Source: Panorpa germanica (taxonomy: Eukaryota > Arthropoda > Insecta > Mecoptera > Panorpidae). Taken from it: DNA of 64,000 nucleotides. Positions 33,175-42,879 of the stretch are shown piece after piece (the stretch's first letter is position 1; the number at the start of each line of letters is the position of its first letter). The translations under genes and the position numbers were made by a program. Under the pieces are notes generated by a model, which was given only the letters and a program-made list of their open reading frames with translations, was not told the origin of the DNA and made no database searches. The stretch covers positions 18,424,759 through 18,488,758 of the forward strand of contig OY783204.1 in assembly GCA_963678705.1 (NCBI GenBank). The letters run 5' to 3'.

Positions 33175-36000
33175 CGGCCAACCTGACATTAGGGCGTCCT
33201 CGCCCTGGGTTACTGTAATAACAAAATAACGATAGAAAACAGAAATGCAGACGCATGTAAAATAATGGAGCAGTTGTGTCCAACTATTCCTTATCACTAC
33301 ATATCGTTTAAAAATTTCGCATTGGAGTTTATGAATTTCCGGCCCTGCAGAAGCCTTCACTCAAAAATAACCAACACTCACGTTCCATTTTACATAGGCA
33401 CCAGAATTGGCCCACCCAAAATACAACATGTCAACATCACATGAATACAGGTCCTCCACCCCTGTCCCGACCTGTATCCCTCTTAATTATGAATATCGGC
33501 GTTTCCGCCTTTAGACATAATCACTACCTCATGCTATACTGTCCAGAGACCGACATTTACCGTCATCATAGGTCTACAATATAACACGAAGGATTAGCTT
33601 CATGAATTTCGGCCCACGCCTAATTCACAATCAATTCCCGTGATACGTTGTGTTATATATGATTGTAGCTAGACATACAAACATCTCCATATAACACAAC
33701 CTGAATTGATTTCAAACACATGATCCCCTGATCACTGCCGATACGATGCTTATTCTTACGTGTCTACGTATTTTAAGAATAACACAATATCGTTCTGTAG
33801 GACTGTAACCATGTTGTTACGTACTTTGTAATAAACTGTTTATACCAGCAATCCAATAATTCTCACGTATTTTATGCAATGCTTTTTCAGTACTGAAATA
33901 ATCTGTTTCATCGTGGTATAATCTGCAATCTGCCATTGCACAATTTTAGGTACAATCCATAGCTAAACTCTATTTTCCAGTCTCCTTAAAATTCCTCCAT
34001 TTTTCAGCGCATAATCCGTAAAATACTATTTTACTTCAACCGTACTTCTCCCTCCTTACATTCTACGTATAAGTTTGTAATAATTGTTCAACTCTTGGTT
34101 CCGCCGCTACATTCAGTCAACCTCTGTCAAACTCAACTCAAATCAATCTCAAAACCAAAATCCCAAATCTTCAGCCACCACGGCCCTGTTTTCGGCATCA
34201 AATCCTTCTCTGCAAATGCAGTCCTCAAGGCGCTACAGCCCGCCTCTCACAACCGCCACAACATTAAACTTCAACCATAGTAAATACACTCTCCAGTGCT
34301 TTAAGGATAACTCTACAGCCATAGTCTCTAATTCGTAGAAATCACAACAACGTTGCTCAAACGATCAAAAGTAGTTCACCTTCCCAATTCCCAACCAATG
34401 ACTCCAAGCTTCTTAAAACAATCGCAAGAAAACCGCCATTGGAACATCACAAACATCCACCTCAACAAAACATGCCAAAACTCATCCATCGGAGTGCGGC
34501 TTGTATGGTAAACATTCCAATTCCAACACATCCGCCGTTGTTTGCCTGCCAAACATGCAACCAGCTTCCACTCCCTTTCTACCAACTGTAGCAACACAGC
34601 TCCCACCCCCAATGAACCAGCGTCCGTATGCAGTTCTGTCTCGTGTGCAGAACCAAACACCCCCAATATATACTCTTGCACTCAATACTGTTCTTAACGT
34701 ATTAAACACCTCTTGTTACGTCCGCCCTCAACTCCACTTTACATGACTTCCCTGTCAGTTGCCAGACCTCTCATTTATACACAAATTCACGAAAACAACC
34801 AGCAAGTCCTAAGAATTGTTTTACACCGTTTACAGTTTTCGGCTTTAACATTTTTGCACTGCTTCAATCTTTCCTTTCCTCGGTCGCACACCCTCAGCAC
34901 TAATTTCACGTCCCAAATAGTCAATTTCGTTTTAAAAATGAACACTTTAACAATTATAGTGTTACTTCATTTCTCGTAACACTTGTTTTAACCCCTCAAA
35001 ACCTTCAGGTACTGATTTAGACGGAAATATTATGACTTCAATGTATAGAAAAGCTATTGTATCTTTTCATGGCACAAACACAAATCTTATTCAAGTCTAT
35101 TTACAAGTCTTTGATACACACCAGCGCAATGGAGATTCCCATTGGCATACCCAAAAGTTCATATTGCCCATCAGGCACGACAAAACTATTTTGCAATTAA
35201 ATTTTCATTCACTGGTATTTGTTAAAAGTCCAAAACTAGCCCGAGCTCCGTAAAATATATTTTATTTCCCAATTTATTATTATTATTTTAAAACCATTGT
35301 TATTATTACTGCATTTAATCTGCCAAAGTCTATATACACATAACACGGTACTTGCATAAGATGAATATAATGTCTTTTAATATTATTATCTGTTGTTTTT
35401 ATCATTCTTTACTGCTTCTCTCTCTACTACAGGTAGCCTATACGGTCAACATGTTACCGGTTCATCTGTTACACATTTAATTTATAATTTTGCAGCCTGC
35501 GTTTTTCTTATGTCACTCAGCCTAAGCGCAACACATTTTTATACATTCCTTTAATAAATTAACGCATTTAACTTTATATTTTATGTGAATGTTCCCAAAT
35601 GTCATATTGTAAATGTTTATTCCATGACCTGCCTCAACGTCACTGATATTGATGCACTGCTCTTTAACTAGTCTCATGGATCGTATTACCACACCCATGC
35701 CCGTTACTACTGCTCAATGTTATGTAGGGTTTGTTTAAAAGTCACATCCAACTATTAAGTCATAAACCATCCACTTATCGTCTAACACAACTGTATTAAC
35801 TTCAGCCTTCACTTCAGTTTCACTTACGTAGATCAGTATTTTGGTTATGTTATTACTAGATACTGTGGCGCCATTAAACTATGTAAAACACGTATTACAT
35901 TATGTTCACATATCTTTAGTTTCCAAATATTAACGATTGTTTCTTTTTATTAAAATTCATGAACTTCCCATGTCAATTAACCAATTAACCTTTTTATTTA
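33175..36000 (-). pseudogene. Broken pol of the Ty3/gypsy element
   Basis: Recognisable pieces in minus-strand order: protease C-terminal region (35880-35690; VLDDKWMVYD then IVGCDF); RT motif GQYELLGMPMG (about 35135-35175) and RT end YLGREISAEGVRP (34880-34922), then KQFLGLAG (34800s); RNase H HTDAGSLGVGAVLLQ (34600-34650) and, after an unusually long gap of about 190 bp, YELETMAVELSLKHWRVYL (34280-34345); integrase zinc-binding start HDETDYFSTEKALHKI (33860-33926) with a stop a few residues past the NYW step; integrase tail GRGRP next to the LTR. The pieces lie in different frames with in-frame stops, so no enzyme can be made from this copy. Confidence 0.85.
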
Positions 36001-36059
36001 TTAATATCTGATTTTAGAAATATATGGATTAGGTACTGCATTATCCACGGTACTCGCAC

Positions 36060-37100
36060 ACACTTTTGTTGACGGTGCACTTGGGTACTGTCTCTGCACA
36101 TGCTCATACTGCTTATATTTAAAACACTGTACTTTATTCCTCTTGGGACGCTCTACTATAAAATGTAACGTCTCTCCATAGTTGTTACAACTTTCCGATC
36201 TTTTCCGTTGTGTCGATTATCCCTCGAATTATGTCCAGTACCATTTTCACCAGACTTGCTCCGCTTGCGATCGCCTTGAACATTATTTTGTGCCTCTTTA
36301 CTGCTGTGGTGACATTTAACATTACTCGTCCTGACGGTAGACGGCCTTGTGAACCCCTTTTCATATTTTTATTTTTCTAGTGCATCGACTATTGAAGTTA
36401 TTAGCACTTTAAACCAATATATCACATTTTATCTACATTTTACAATAGATAATCTATTACATTTCACTATTCTATTTCAAATTATTTTCTGCCCGTTGCT
36501 TCTCTAATAACTTCCTTTTTAAAGCTGATACATCGCCTCCACTATGATGTCCCCACCCATTGCCTTGCCTTCCCTGATTCTTTTATTCTATTACCATTTT
36601 CTTCATTACTCTGTATCACTTTTTCCACCTGTCTGCCAATGGTATACTGCTAATGAAGTCCTCCCAGTCCATAACATCTATTCTGTTAACTATATTTTCC
36701 TTCTTATAAAACTGTTTTTCTTCTTTTTTTTCCCATTTTTCCTCTGTCTATTTTCTTTAACGAATTTTCTTTTTTGTCATCAAGTTTTCCTTTTCATATT
36801 CATGATTGTGCTTGCACATAACCAATTAAATTTGATTTTAACCAAACCCAGATAATATCTGGACATAGTAATCAGAATCAAGCATCAATGCTCTCGCCTA
36901 CTGTGTCGTATGTGAACTCTTGTAGCCGTTTAATTCAATATTGAACATCTCGCCGATTTGCCATTCCTCTAAATACTCAAAACTGGTATTCAACTTATAA
37001 CTACGTCAACCATACGTTCCTCACTCATATTCGAATTTTATCCGCATTTCTAACTTCTCCATATGGTACTCTGCAAGGTGTCTCATACACACAAGCGTCT
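36060..37100 (-). pseudogene. Broken gag of the Ty3/gypsy element
   Basis: The clearest mark is a decayed nucleocapsid zinc knuckle at about 36085-36130 on the minus strand: CFKYKQYEHVQRQYP, where the second and fourth metal ligands of a normal C-x2-C-x4-H-x4-C are Tyr. It is preceded by a basic, Asn/Lys-rich tract as in gag proteins. A SINE fragment sits in the region at 36790-36911. Upstream limits cannot be set. Confidence 0.6.
36790..36911 (-). mobile_element. SINE fragment nested in the gypsy element
   Basis: On the minus strand GGCGAGAGCATTGATGCTTG is followed, after a deletion removing the B box, by CAGATATTATCTGGGTTTGG and weaker similarity to the body of the SINE at 651-913. The 5' lead CGACACAGTAG matches the copy at 47520. 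No TSD was found. Confidence 0.7.
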
Positions 37101-37111
37101 CTAAATAAATG

Positions 37112-37442
37112 TCTATGGCAATGCCCTCTTAAATCGCACCACCGACTTGCTCTCAAACTTTTCACTATACTCAAATGCGTAAAGCAATTTTCCTCTTGAA
37201 TTGTACTATCACTTGCTCTCTAACTTTTCCAGCACACCTTAATGCTTACAGCAATGTGTTTTTACATTATATTATCACACGTCCTCAAACTTTTCATCAC
37301 ACTTTAATGTTTAAAGCAATGTCCTTTTAAATTCTATTATCACATGTCCTCAAACTTTTCATCACACTTTAATATTTAAAGCAATGTCCTTTTAAATTCT
37401 ATTATCACATGTCCTCAAACTTTTCATCACACTTTAATATCA
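37112..37442 (-). repeat. Tandem array, five units of about 65 bp, in the element leader
   Basis: Units anchored by GCAAT at about 37118, 37184, 37251, 37316 and 37381, with period 65-67. The last units are near identical (CTCAAACTTTTCATCACACT, TTTAAATTCTATTATCACA); those toward the gag side are more diverged. It lies between the 5' LTR and gag, where Drosophila gypsy carries its Su(Hw) insulator array. Confidence 0.85.
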
Positions 37443-37947
37443 CTAAGTAATCATCCGTGAACTTCTTTACAACAATAATTATCTCTCCAATGTCAACTTT
37501 TACAGGTTCCAATATTTACTCCTGTTCCAAGAATTCCAATCTTTACTCCTGCTACTTATTAACTTCACAAAACAATGTCCGTATTATTTCACTCCACCAA
37601 TGTCACTCCAATTAAAGCTGTATAACGCTTTCACTGCTCACATTACTCATTATCACGTACACAATAAATATTACTCTGCATACTCAATCAACACAAAAAT
37701 TAAATTTTTCTTAAAAATTCCTTTATGTATTTTCTGCAAAACACATATCCATAATATTATCCACATGTATTTATAACCATGTCAGTGAATTAGCCATGCC
37801 GCTGCTCACACACAAATTATATATTTGTCACGCCCTCGTTACCGGACAAACAAAGAAAAAAATACTTTTTTTTTCTATTTCACTATTTCTGCACTTTCCG
37901 CGTGGTTTAGAAAATAAAAATTTTCATGTATTATCCCACTTCTGATA

Positions 37948-38353
37948 TGTTAGGGTTGTTTAATTAAAACATTACAATCAATTGAACAAGAATATATTTA
38001 TTAGTAATAAATCCGAAATTAAATATGTAGTATTATAAAAATGTAATCAGCTCAACCCTTCCAGTCAGAGGCCGTAAGTCAGAATGCCAATCCCGAGTCA
38101 CTCTCGAGGTTCAAGCACAGTTCCCACCCGCATATGTTTTATGTCAGTCTTAATTATTCCTAGCATGTTTATTGTCTTAAGTCAGCAACAAATCCTGTGT
38201 CTCCTCGAGACTGGTGATATCATTGCACGTGTTCCATGACATGCGTAGTTTAACTCCTTGGTAGGTCCGGTGTTTCAGTTTAAGTGTTCCTTGAAGTGTT
38301 TATTGTCTTAAGTCATCAACAAATCCTGCGTCTCCTCGAGACTGGTGGTATCA
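37948..38353 (-). repeat. 5' LTR (minus-strand element), 406 bp
   Basis: Reads the same as 32767-33172. As the upstream LTR of a minus-strand element it would have held the promoter; I do not see a convincing TATA box or initiator to mark. AATAAA-type signals are rich in both orientations. Confidence 0.93.
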
Positions 38354-38364
38354 AAGTTAAATTT

Positions 38365-38984
38365 GAAACTGATCGTGTAACAGGGCGTTAATATCAATTG
38401 CGCACATGTGATTTATCCGCTCTTACTTACGCGTACGTCATAAATATCGATGGTAGTTGGCTAGCCAACCTTGCTTTATGATCAAATCGTCTTCGTAAGT
38501 GCACCAGGAGTCACCGGTAGCTGCCCATGCTGCCAAGTAATTGCCGCGGGTTGGCATCATGATATATGGACGTCATAAATCAAGAATTCGTTATCCTTAT
38601 CAGACATAAGTCATTTTAAAATGATTTAAATTGTTTACTCTTAATGGCTCATTTGTTGACTTTACTTAATGTAACTGAAGAATTCTAAGTCATTAATCTT
38701 ATGCATTTTTTATTTCTGGATTTATATTACGACTTATATTGGTATAACACGAGTGCGTACAAATACTTTCTATACGCTGCGTTCATGCATGTGTGTTCGA
38801 ATACATATGGCTACACAGTGCACACATAGTTCATGTTCACACAGTAAAAATTCATATAATGGTAAATAAAACACATGAAAGCGTAGTAATCTGATAATCG
38901 GGAAAGAGCACAAATAGGCAAACACGCATGTGTGGACATAGAGTAACACTTTCCTTGTGTTCGTTACTATTTTGTAGTAAATAT
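38365..38984. other. Unique-looking DNA, no gene seen
   Basis: No repeat partner or coding region recognised. A few GC-richer words near 38500-38560. Confidence 0.35.
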
Positions 38985-39262
38985 TGTTATGGTTTTCTCA
39001 ATTAAAAGTCAATAGTTATATAACATTCATTTATTAATCAATTCCAATCGAATATGTATATTGTCAGGTCTGTTAACCGATCTGTATGTATATTCAATTC
39101 AATATAATGTCACGTGCTGAACTCTCAACTCGAACTCCTCGTGTAATATTCGTGTAATGATGAATGTACATCTCTATAGTTCTGTATATTGTCATCGCCA
39201 GGCCTGGGTTGAAGTTATAGCGATGTACTTAGGAGCATTCTTAGTGCCAAATAGCGCTAACA
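38985..39262 (+). mobile_element. Solo LTR, 278 bp, 4-bp TSD
   Basis: Runs TGTTATGGTTTTCTCAATTA to ATAGCGCTAACA with ATAT on both sides (38981-38984, 39263-39266). It has the size, TG...CA ends and internal TTTATTAA-type signal of an LTR and no internal region, as expected after LTR-LTR recombination. Degenerate relatives are at 9455-9720 and 63726-64000. It differs from the 406-bp LTR. Confidence 0.75.
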
Positions 39263-39538
39263 ATATTTTCATTAATAGACTGCCACATTTAGTTTAGTAA
39301 AGTATAATTCTGTATCAGGTTGACCATATTATTACCATCAAAGCGATAAGTTATTTATTTTTCACTAGCGTATATTTTAGTTGTTTCGTTTTAGCACACT
39401 TTATCAGGAGATGAAGTGTATACTTTAACATTTATTAATACACCACTGTATTGAAACTAATAAAAATGCTGCCGTACATTCTAGTCGTAGTCGTGTACAT
39501 CCGATCATGCCTGGATACATCTTCGTACGTAGACGTGA

Positions 39539-39633
39539 GTTTATAACTATTAACGACAGATCGTATGTCTACACACTAAAATCTGAACGGCGTATCCGAT
39601 TCTGACCATTCTGTCAGATTTGAAGTTAAATTT
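39539..39633 (+). repeat. 95-bp paralogous copy of the gypsy insertion site, empty
   Basis: Equals 32679-32766 joined directly to 38358-38364, with a single AAGT (39623-39626) where the other locus has the 5.6-kb element between two AAGT copies. It therefore preserves the pre-insertion sequence and confirms the element boundaries. Confidence 0.9.
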
Positions 39634-39904
39634 AAATCTAGAGCAGCGAGTCTGTGAGAGGGGATACGTCACAGATACATGTATATTATGCACTTTTATT
39701 GACAGTGGGGTATTGATAAAGATTAATGTAACGCTCTCCTGACAACAGAATGTAGTTTTCTCTCATGATAAGGTGTATTATTGCGCAACAACTCTAATAC
39801 ACCCTACTGAAAATAATCGGCATCGCAAGTAGTCTGTTCCAGTGTAAAACGAGCCTCACTCTTCTTGTATATTGCAAGTACAATTCAAAATTTACGTTAG
39901 ATGG

Positions 39905-40465
39905 TAACATAGTTGATAGACTGAAGGCGAGATACCAAGGAGAATAAGGCAGGAGAGTTGAACGAGAGGAACGAAAAGAAGAAAAGAGTAGTTTGAAGGG
40001 AACGGAATGGCGACATAAGAAGCAGAGAGAAGAAGAGAAGAAAAGAAGAAGACACAAGTGAGGAAGGGGAGCTAGAGGAGGATGCAGCGGTAGGAAAGAA
40101 TGGAAATGGATTTAGGAGAGAAACTGTGAAAAAGAGCCAAAAGATGGAAACATTGGAGCACATTAAGTATGACCTAACTGAGCATACCTAAGAATAAAAA
40201 GTAGAAAGAAAATTGTGCAGTTATTAAAGGAAGGCAGTGAAGAGAAGAGGTGGATACCGAAGGTAGAGAGAAAGAGAAGGAATAGCAGAGTAGAAACGGG
40301 AGGGAGAGTAAGCAAGCTGGTAGGAGCTTTTTTTTCTTTTTTGGAAAAAAGAGAAAGAGTAAATAGAATAAGAAACACAAATGTAATGTGATGATATGTA
40401 ATTTAATGATGTAATGCGGAAGAATGGCAAAAACATTACAATATATAATAATAATAATAACATTA
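39905..40465 (+). mobile_element. Second, decayed copy of the LINE at 7925-8685
   Basis: Shares TTTGAAGGGAACGGAATGGCGA with the 5' edge of that copy, then purine-rich ORF2 tail, ACATTGGAGCACATTAAGTA (ETLEHIK), GAGAAGGAATAGCAGAGTAG, and the 3' end TGGCAAAAACATTACAATA plus ATA repeats. Internal deletions removed the two Cys of the CCHC motif. It extends a little further 5'. No TSD is clear. Long minus-strand frames here are artefacts of the purine bias. Confidence 0.75.
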
Positions 40466-40504
40466 TTGCTGGACCATGGGAAAATCCGCTGAGAAGCCTA
40501 AGTA

Positions 40505-40818
40505 CACATGGGCTGAAAAGTCCCGGGCCTAACAAAGAAACCAGTTTTTTTGGTTCAATATTAGCTTTATTCATCAACGTAATCTCCATCAAGAGCAACC
40601 CAATCATTCCAGCGCCGCTCTAACATTTCAATATCACTTTTGTAGAACGATTTATCTTTTGCCTCAAAATAGGCCTCAGTTTCGGCGATAACCTCTTCAT
40701 TCGTGCGAAATTTCTTACCGGCGAGCATTTTTTTCAGGTCTGCGAACAGGCAGTAGTCGGTGGGAGCCAAATCTGGCGAATACGGTGTAACTATGTTACA
40801 TATTCTCCCAATAATCAT
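40505..40818 (-). pseudogene. mariner transposase C-terminal fragment with TIR
   Basis: About 84 codons from the 3' end of a mariner transposase, stop near 40567. It opens with PYSPDLAPTDYCLF, which carries the third catalytic Asp of the D,D34D triad, then KKMLAGKKF and EEVIAETEAYFEAKD, closest to the irritans/Himar group by pattern. Past the stop lies the TIR, CACATGGGCTGAAAAGTCCC at 40505 onward, next to a TA at 40503-40504 (the mariner target). The upstream three quarters of the gene and the other TIR are missing. Confidence 0.88.
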
Positions 40819-40829
40819 TTACATGGCAA

Positions 40830-41747
40830 CCTACTAACAAATAAGTGTTGGTCTCTCCATCTCTTGATATAATCAAAAATGATAAATGTTTGTAGCCGTT
40901 CTAAACAAAAAAAGAAATCAACAAATATATGAAAAGCATCATTTCATTATAAAAATCGTGATTGAGGATCTTGTAACCGCAAAGTCAGACCCAGACCTAG
41001 ATCGTGCTACTTTGTGCTTTATATATCATCATATCTTTTCTTTGTTTCGTCGACGATTATCCGGAGGTTAGCTAGTTCGTTTCTGCGGTTGTGACTGTAC
41101 GTTGTGGCTGCGGTTTTATGGCTTCTTGAATGCCTGACATGGTCTTAACGTTGCTTGCTTATTGTTTGCAAGATTTCAATTTAATATCACGATGTAAGTT
41201 ATTAAAATTATGAGATACTTAACTGGTACATTGTTATTAATAGCATTGCACATAAATCACGGAGGTATATTTGCAGAATATAGTACTGGATGTAATCAGT
41301 AATGGTGGATTAACTTAATTAGGTTATGAACCATAACTGAAGTTATACAAAACTGCACAGTATATTAATAAAGTTGGCTATCAGAACCTCAAATATGCAA
41401 TTATTTTTATTTTCAAAATTATATGTCTTACTTATATAAGTACTCGTATATTAACGATTAAAATAGTAATTTTTTTCAGCTGAATAATTTTTAGAAAATG
41501 GTTAAGTAGTTGACAAAAAATGTATCGAGATATGTTTTCATTGGAAAAAAGGTATTTGTGTCTCACCTAATTTCATTGATTTTATACCAATTGATTCGAA
41601 CTTTGATTAATTTTTCTCGAGTCCGAAACGGTCAATCCTCTTCAAATTTTCAGGATAATTAGATGATATTCTTTATAATTGTATAACTGCAGGACAACTT
41701 CTTGAATCGTATGTAAACACTCTAAATAGTCTTCTACTTACAAAATG
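40830..41747. other. AT-rich DNA, no gene seen
   Basis: GTTGGCTATCAGAACCTCAAATATG near 41365 is a fragment of the CAATGGGCTTGTGTCC family; another lies near 27025. No gene. Confidence 0.35.
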
Positions 41748-41858
41748 CAGGGTGAGGCAGTAAAACGACACGATGTCAGAGTTTGCTAGCGGGTGTGCCA
41801 ATGTGTGGTTAATGATGAACGCTATTTGACTGACGGGCCGTTTTACTGTTTCACCCTG
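41748..41858. mobile_element. 111-bp MITE, CAGGGTGA...AGTAAAACG ends
   Basis: Starts CAGGGTGAGGCAGTAAAACG and ends (reverse complement) CAGGGTGAAACAGTAAAACG. TA follows on the right; the left flank reads TG. ACAGGGTG-type ends with TA targets are common in Tc1/mariner MITEs, so that is the likely class. Confidence 0.7.
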
Positions 41859-42164
41859 TATCTAGAAGTATTCCCACAAAACGTTGATGTTTCGTTCGTG
41901 CCAAATATTTCTAACTTAAAAAGAAAAAAAGAATCACAAAATATCATAAAATACCACAATTACATACTGACTTTATATTTAGGAAGTTGCAAGGAATCAA
42001 CTTAATCGCTATGCTGAATTAATTAAAAGTTATTTTCGTTCGAAGAAATATATCGGTGCTCAATATAACGGCTATGGAATATGCGATACATCACCTAGCG
42101 CGTGAGACAAAAAACCGCACGATATTGGAAATTATCAGGGCCGCGGATAAAAGTCGTCGGATTG

Positions 42165-42270
42165 ATTTAATATATATAAAAAATTATATTATTAATAATT
42201 TATTTATTATATATATTATATATATAATATAATATAATATTTTATATAATTTATTTATTATTTAATTAAA
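42165..42270. repeat. AT-only palindromic low-complexity tract
   Basis: Nearly pure A+T with ATATATTATATATATAATAT dyads, prone to cruciform formation and slippage. Confidence 0.85.
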
Positions 42271-42286
42271 TTTATTGCAACTTTAA

Positions 42287-42377
42287 GTCATAATTCTCTA
42301 TAAGCTAGTAAAATGCACTACCAATTGTCGTCGCCAGCAGCCGCTATTGGTTACGTTACAATCATGTGATATTTTAA
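42287..42377 (+). repeat. 90-bp unit, copy 1, between TTAA sites
   Basis: GTCATAATTCTCTATAAGCT through TTACAATCATGTGATATTTT, bounded by TTAA at 42283-42286 and 42378-42381. The second copy is at 42781-42869. Confidence 0.8.
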
Positions 42378-42381
42378 TTAA

Positions 42382-42776
42382 GGTGAAACGATACTTGGCT
42401 ACATGGATACATTTGATTGTTTGAGTTTGAGATATTAGTATGAGAACCCTAATAAAGGTTATAAAATTTATGACAACCCTTAGAAATGTTACCAGTCATA
42501 TAAAAATTCGAATTTAACTAGAAAATATAGCAATATTCATTTTCAGAACTTATTTTTGTGGTTCCAACTCCTTAAAAGTCAGTGGAAGAAAGCTTAAAAT
42601 GTAGATACGTTATATTCATCTAACTAATTGCAGCTTTAGATTTTGATTCGCGTTTATAGTTACTTACATAAAACGATTTAAACATAAAAAACATGATTTT
42701 TTTGATAATATTTAACCTGCTGTATAGTATCGCCATCTATATTTCGCGAGAAAAAATGGCCAAGGATCATTTCACC
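42382..42776. mobile_element. 395-bp TTAA MITE, GGTGAAACGATACTTGGC ends (copy 2)
   Basis: Starts GGTGAAACGATACTTGGCTA and ends (reverse complement) GGTGAAATGATCCTTGGCCA. Flanks are TTAA (42378-42381) and TCAA (42777-42780), the latter probably a mutated TTAA. Longer version of the 116-bp element at 16115. Confidence 0.82.
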
Positions 42777-42780
42777 TCAA

Positions 42781-42869
42781 GTCATAATTCTCTATAAGCT
42801 AGTAAAGTGAACTACAAATTCCAGCCAAGCAGTCGCCACTGATTATGTTACAATCATGTAATATTTTAC
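42781..42869 (+). repeat. 90-bp unit, copy 2, between TTAA sites
   Basis: Diverged direct copy of 42287-42377, ending in TTAA at 42870-42873 with no element after it. The MITE thus lies exactly between the two units. Confidence 0.8.
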
Positions 42870-42879
42870 TTAAGTAAAA

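Larger units (their letters stand above)
32767..38353 (-). mobile_element. Complete Ty3/gypsy LTR retrotransposon, minus strand
   Basis: 5,587 bp with 406-bp LTRs (32767-33172 and 37948-38353) that run TG to CA in both copies and are flanked by the 4-bp duplication AAGT (32763-32766, 38354-38357). On the minus strand the order is LTR, leader with a tandem array, gag relic, protease, reverse transcriptase, RNase H, integrase, LTR: the Ty3/gypsy order. The integrase C-terminal region runs almost into the 3' LTR, leaving no room for env. Directly after the 5' LTR (minus strand) comes TATCAGAAGTGGGAT, the expected place for a primer-binding site, though I cannot name the tRNA. Coding parts are badly broken. 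Confidence 0.93.

Noticed and set aside
39794..40607. Several long minus-strand frames rich in Leu, Phe and Ser
   Set aside because: They are antisense to the purine-rich tail of a LINE. The pyrimidine bias of that strand suppresses stop codons.
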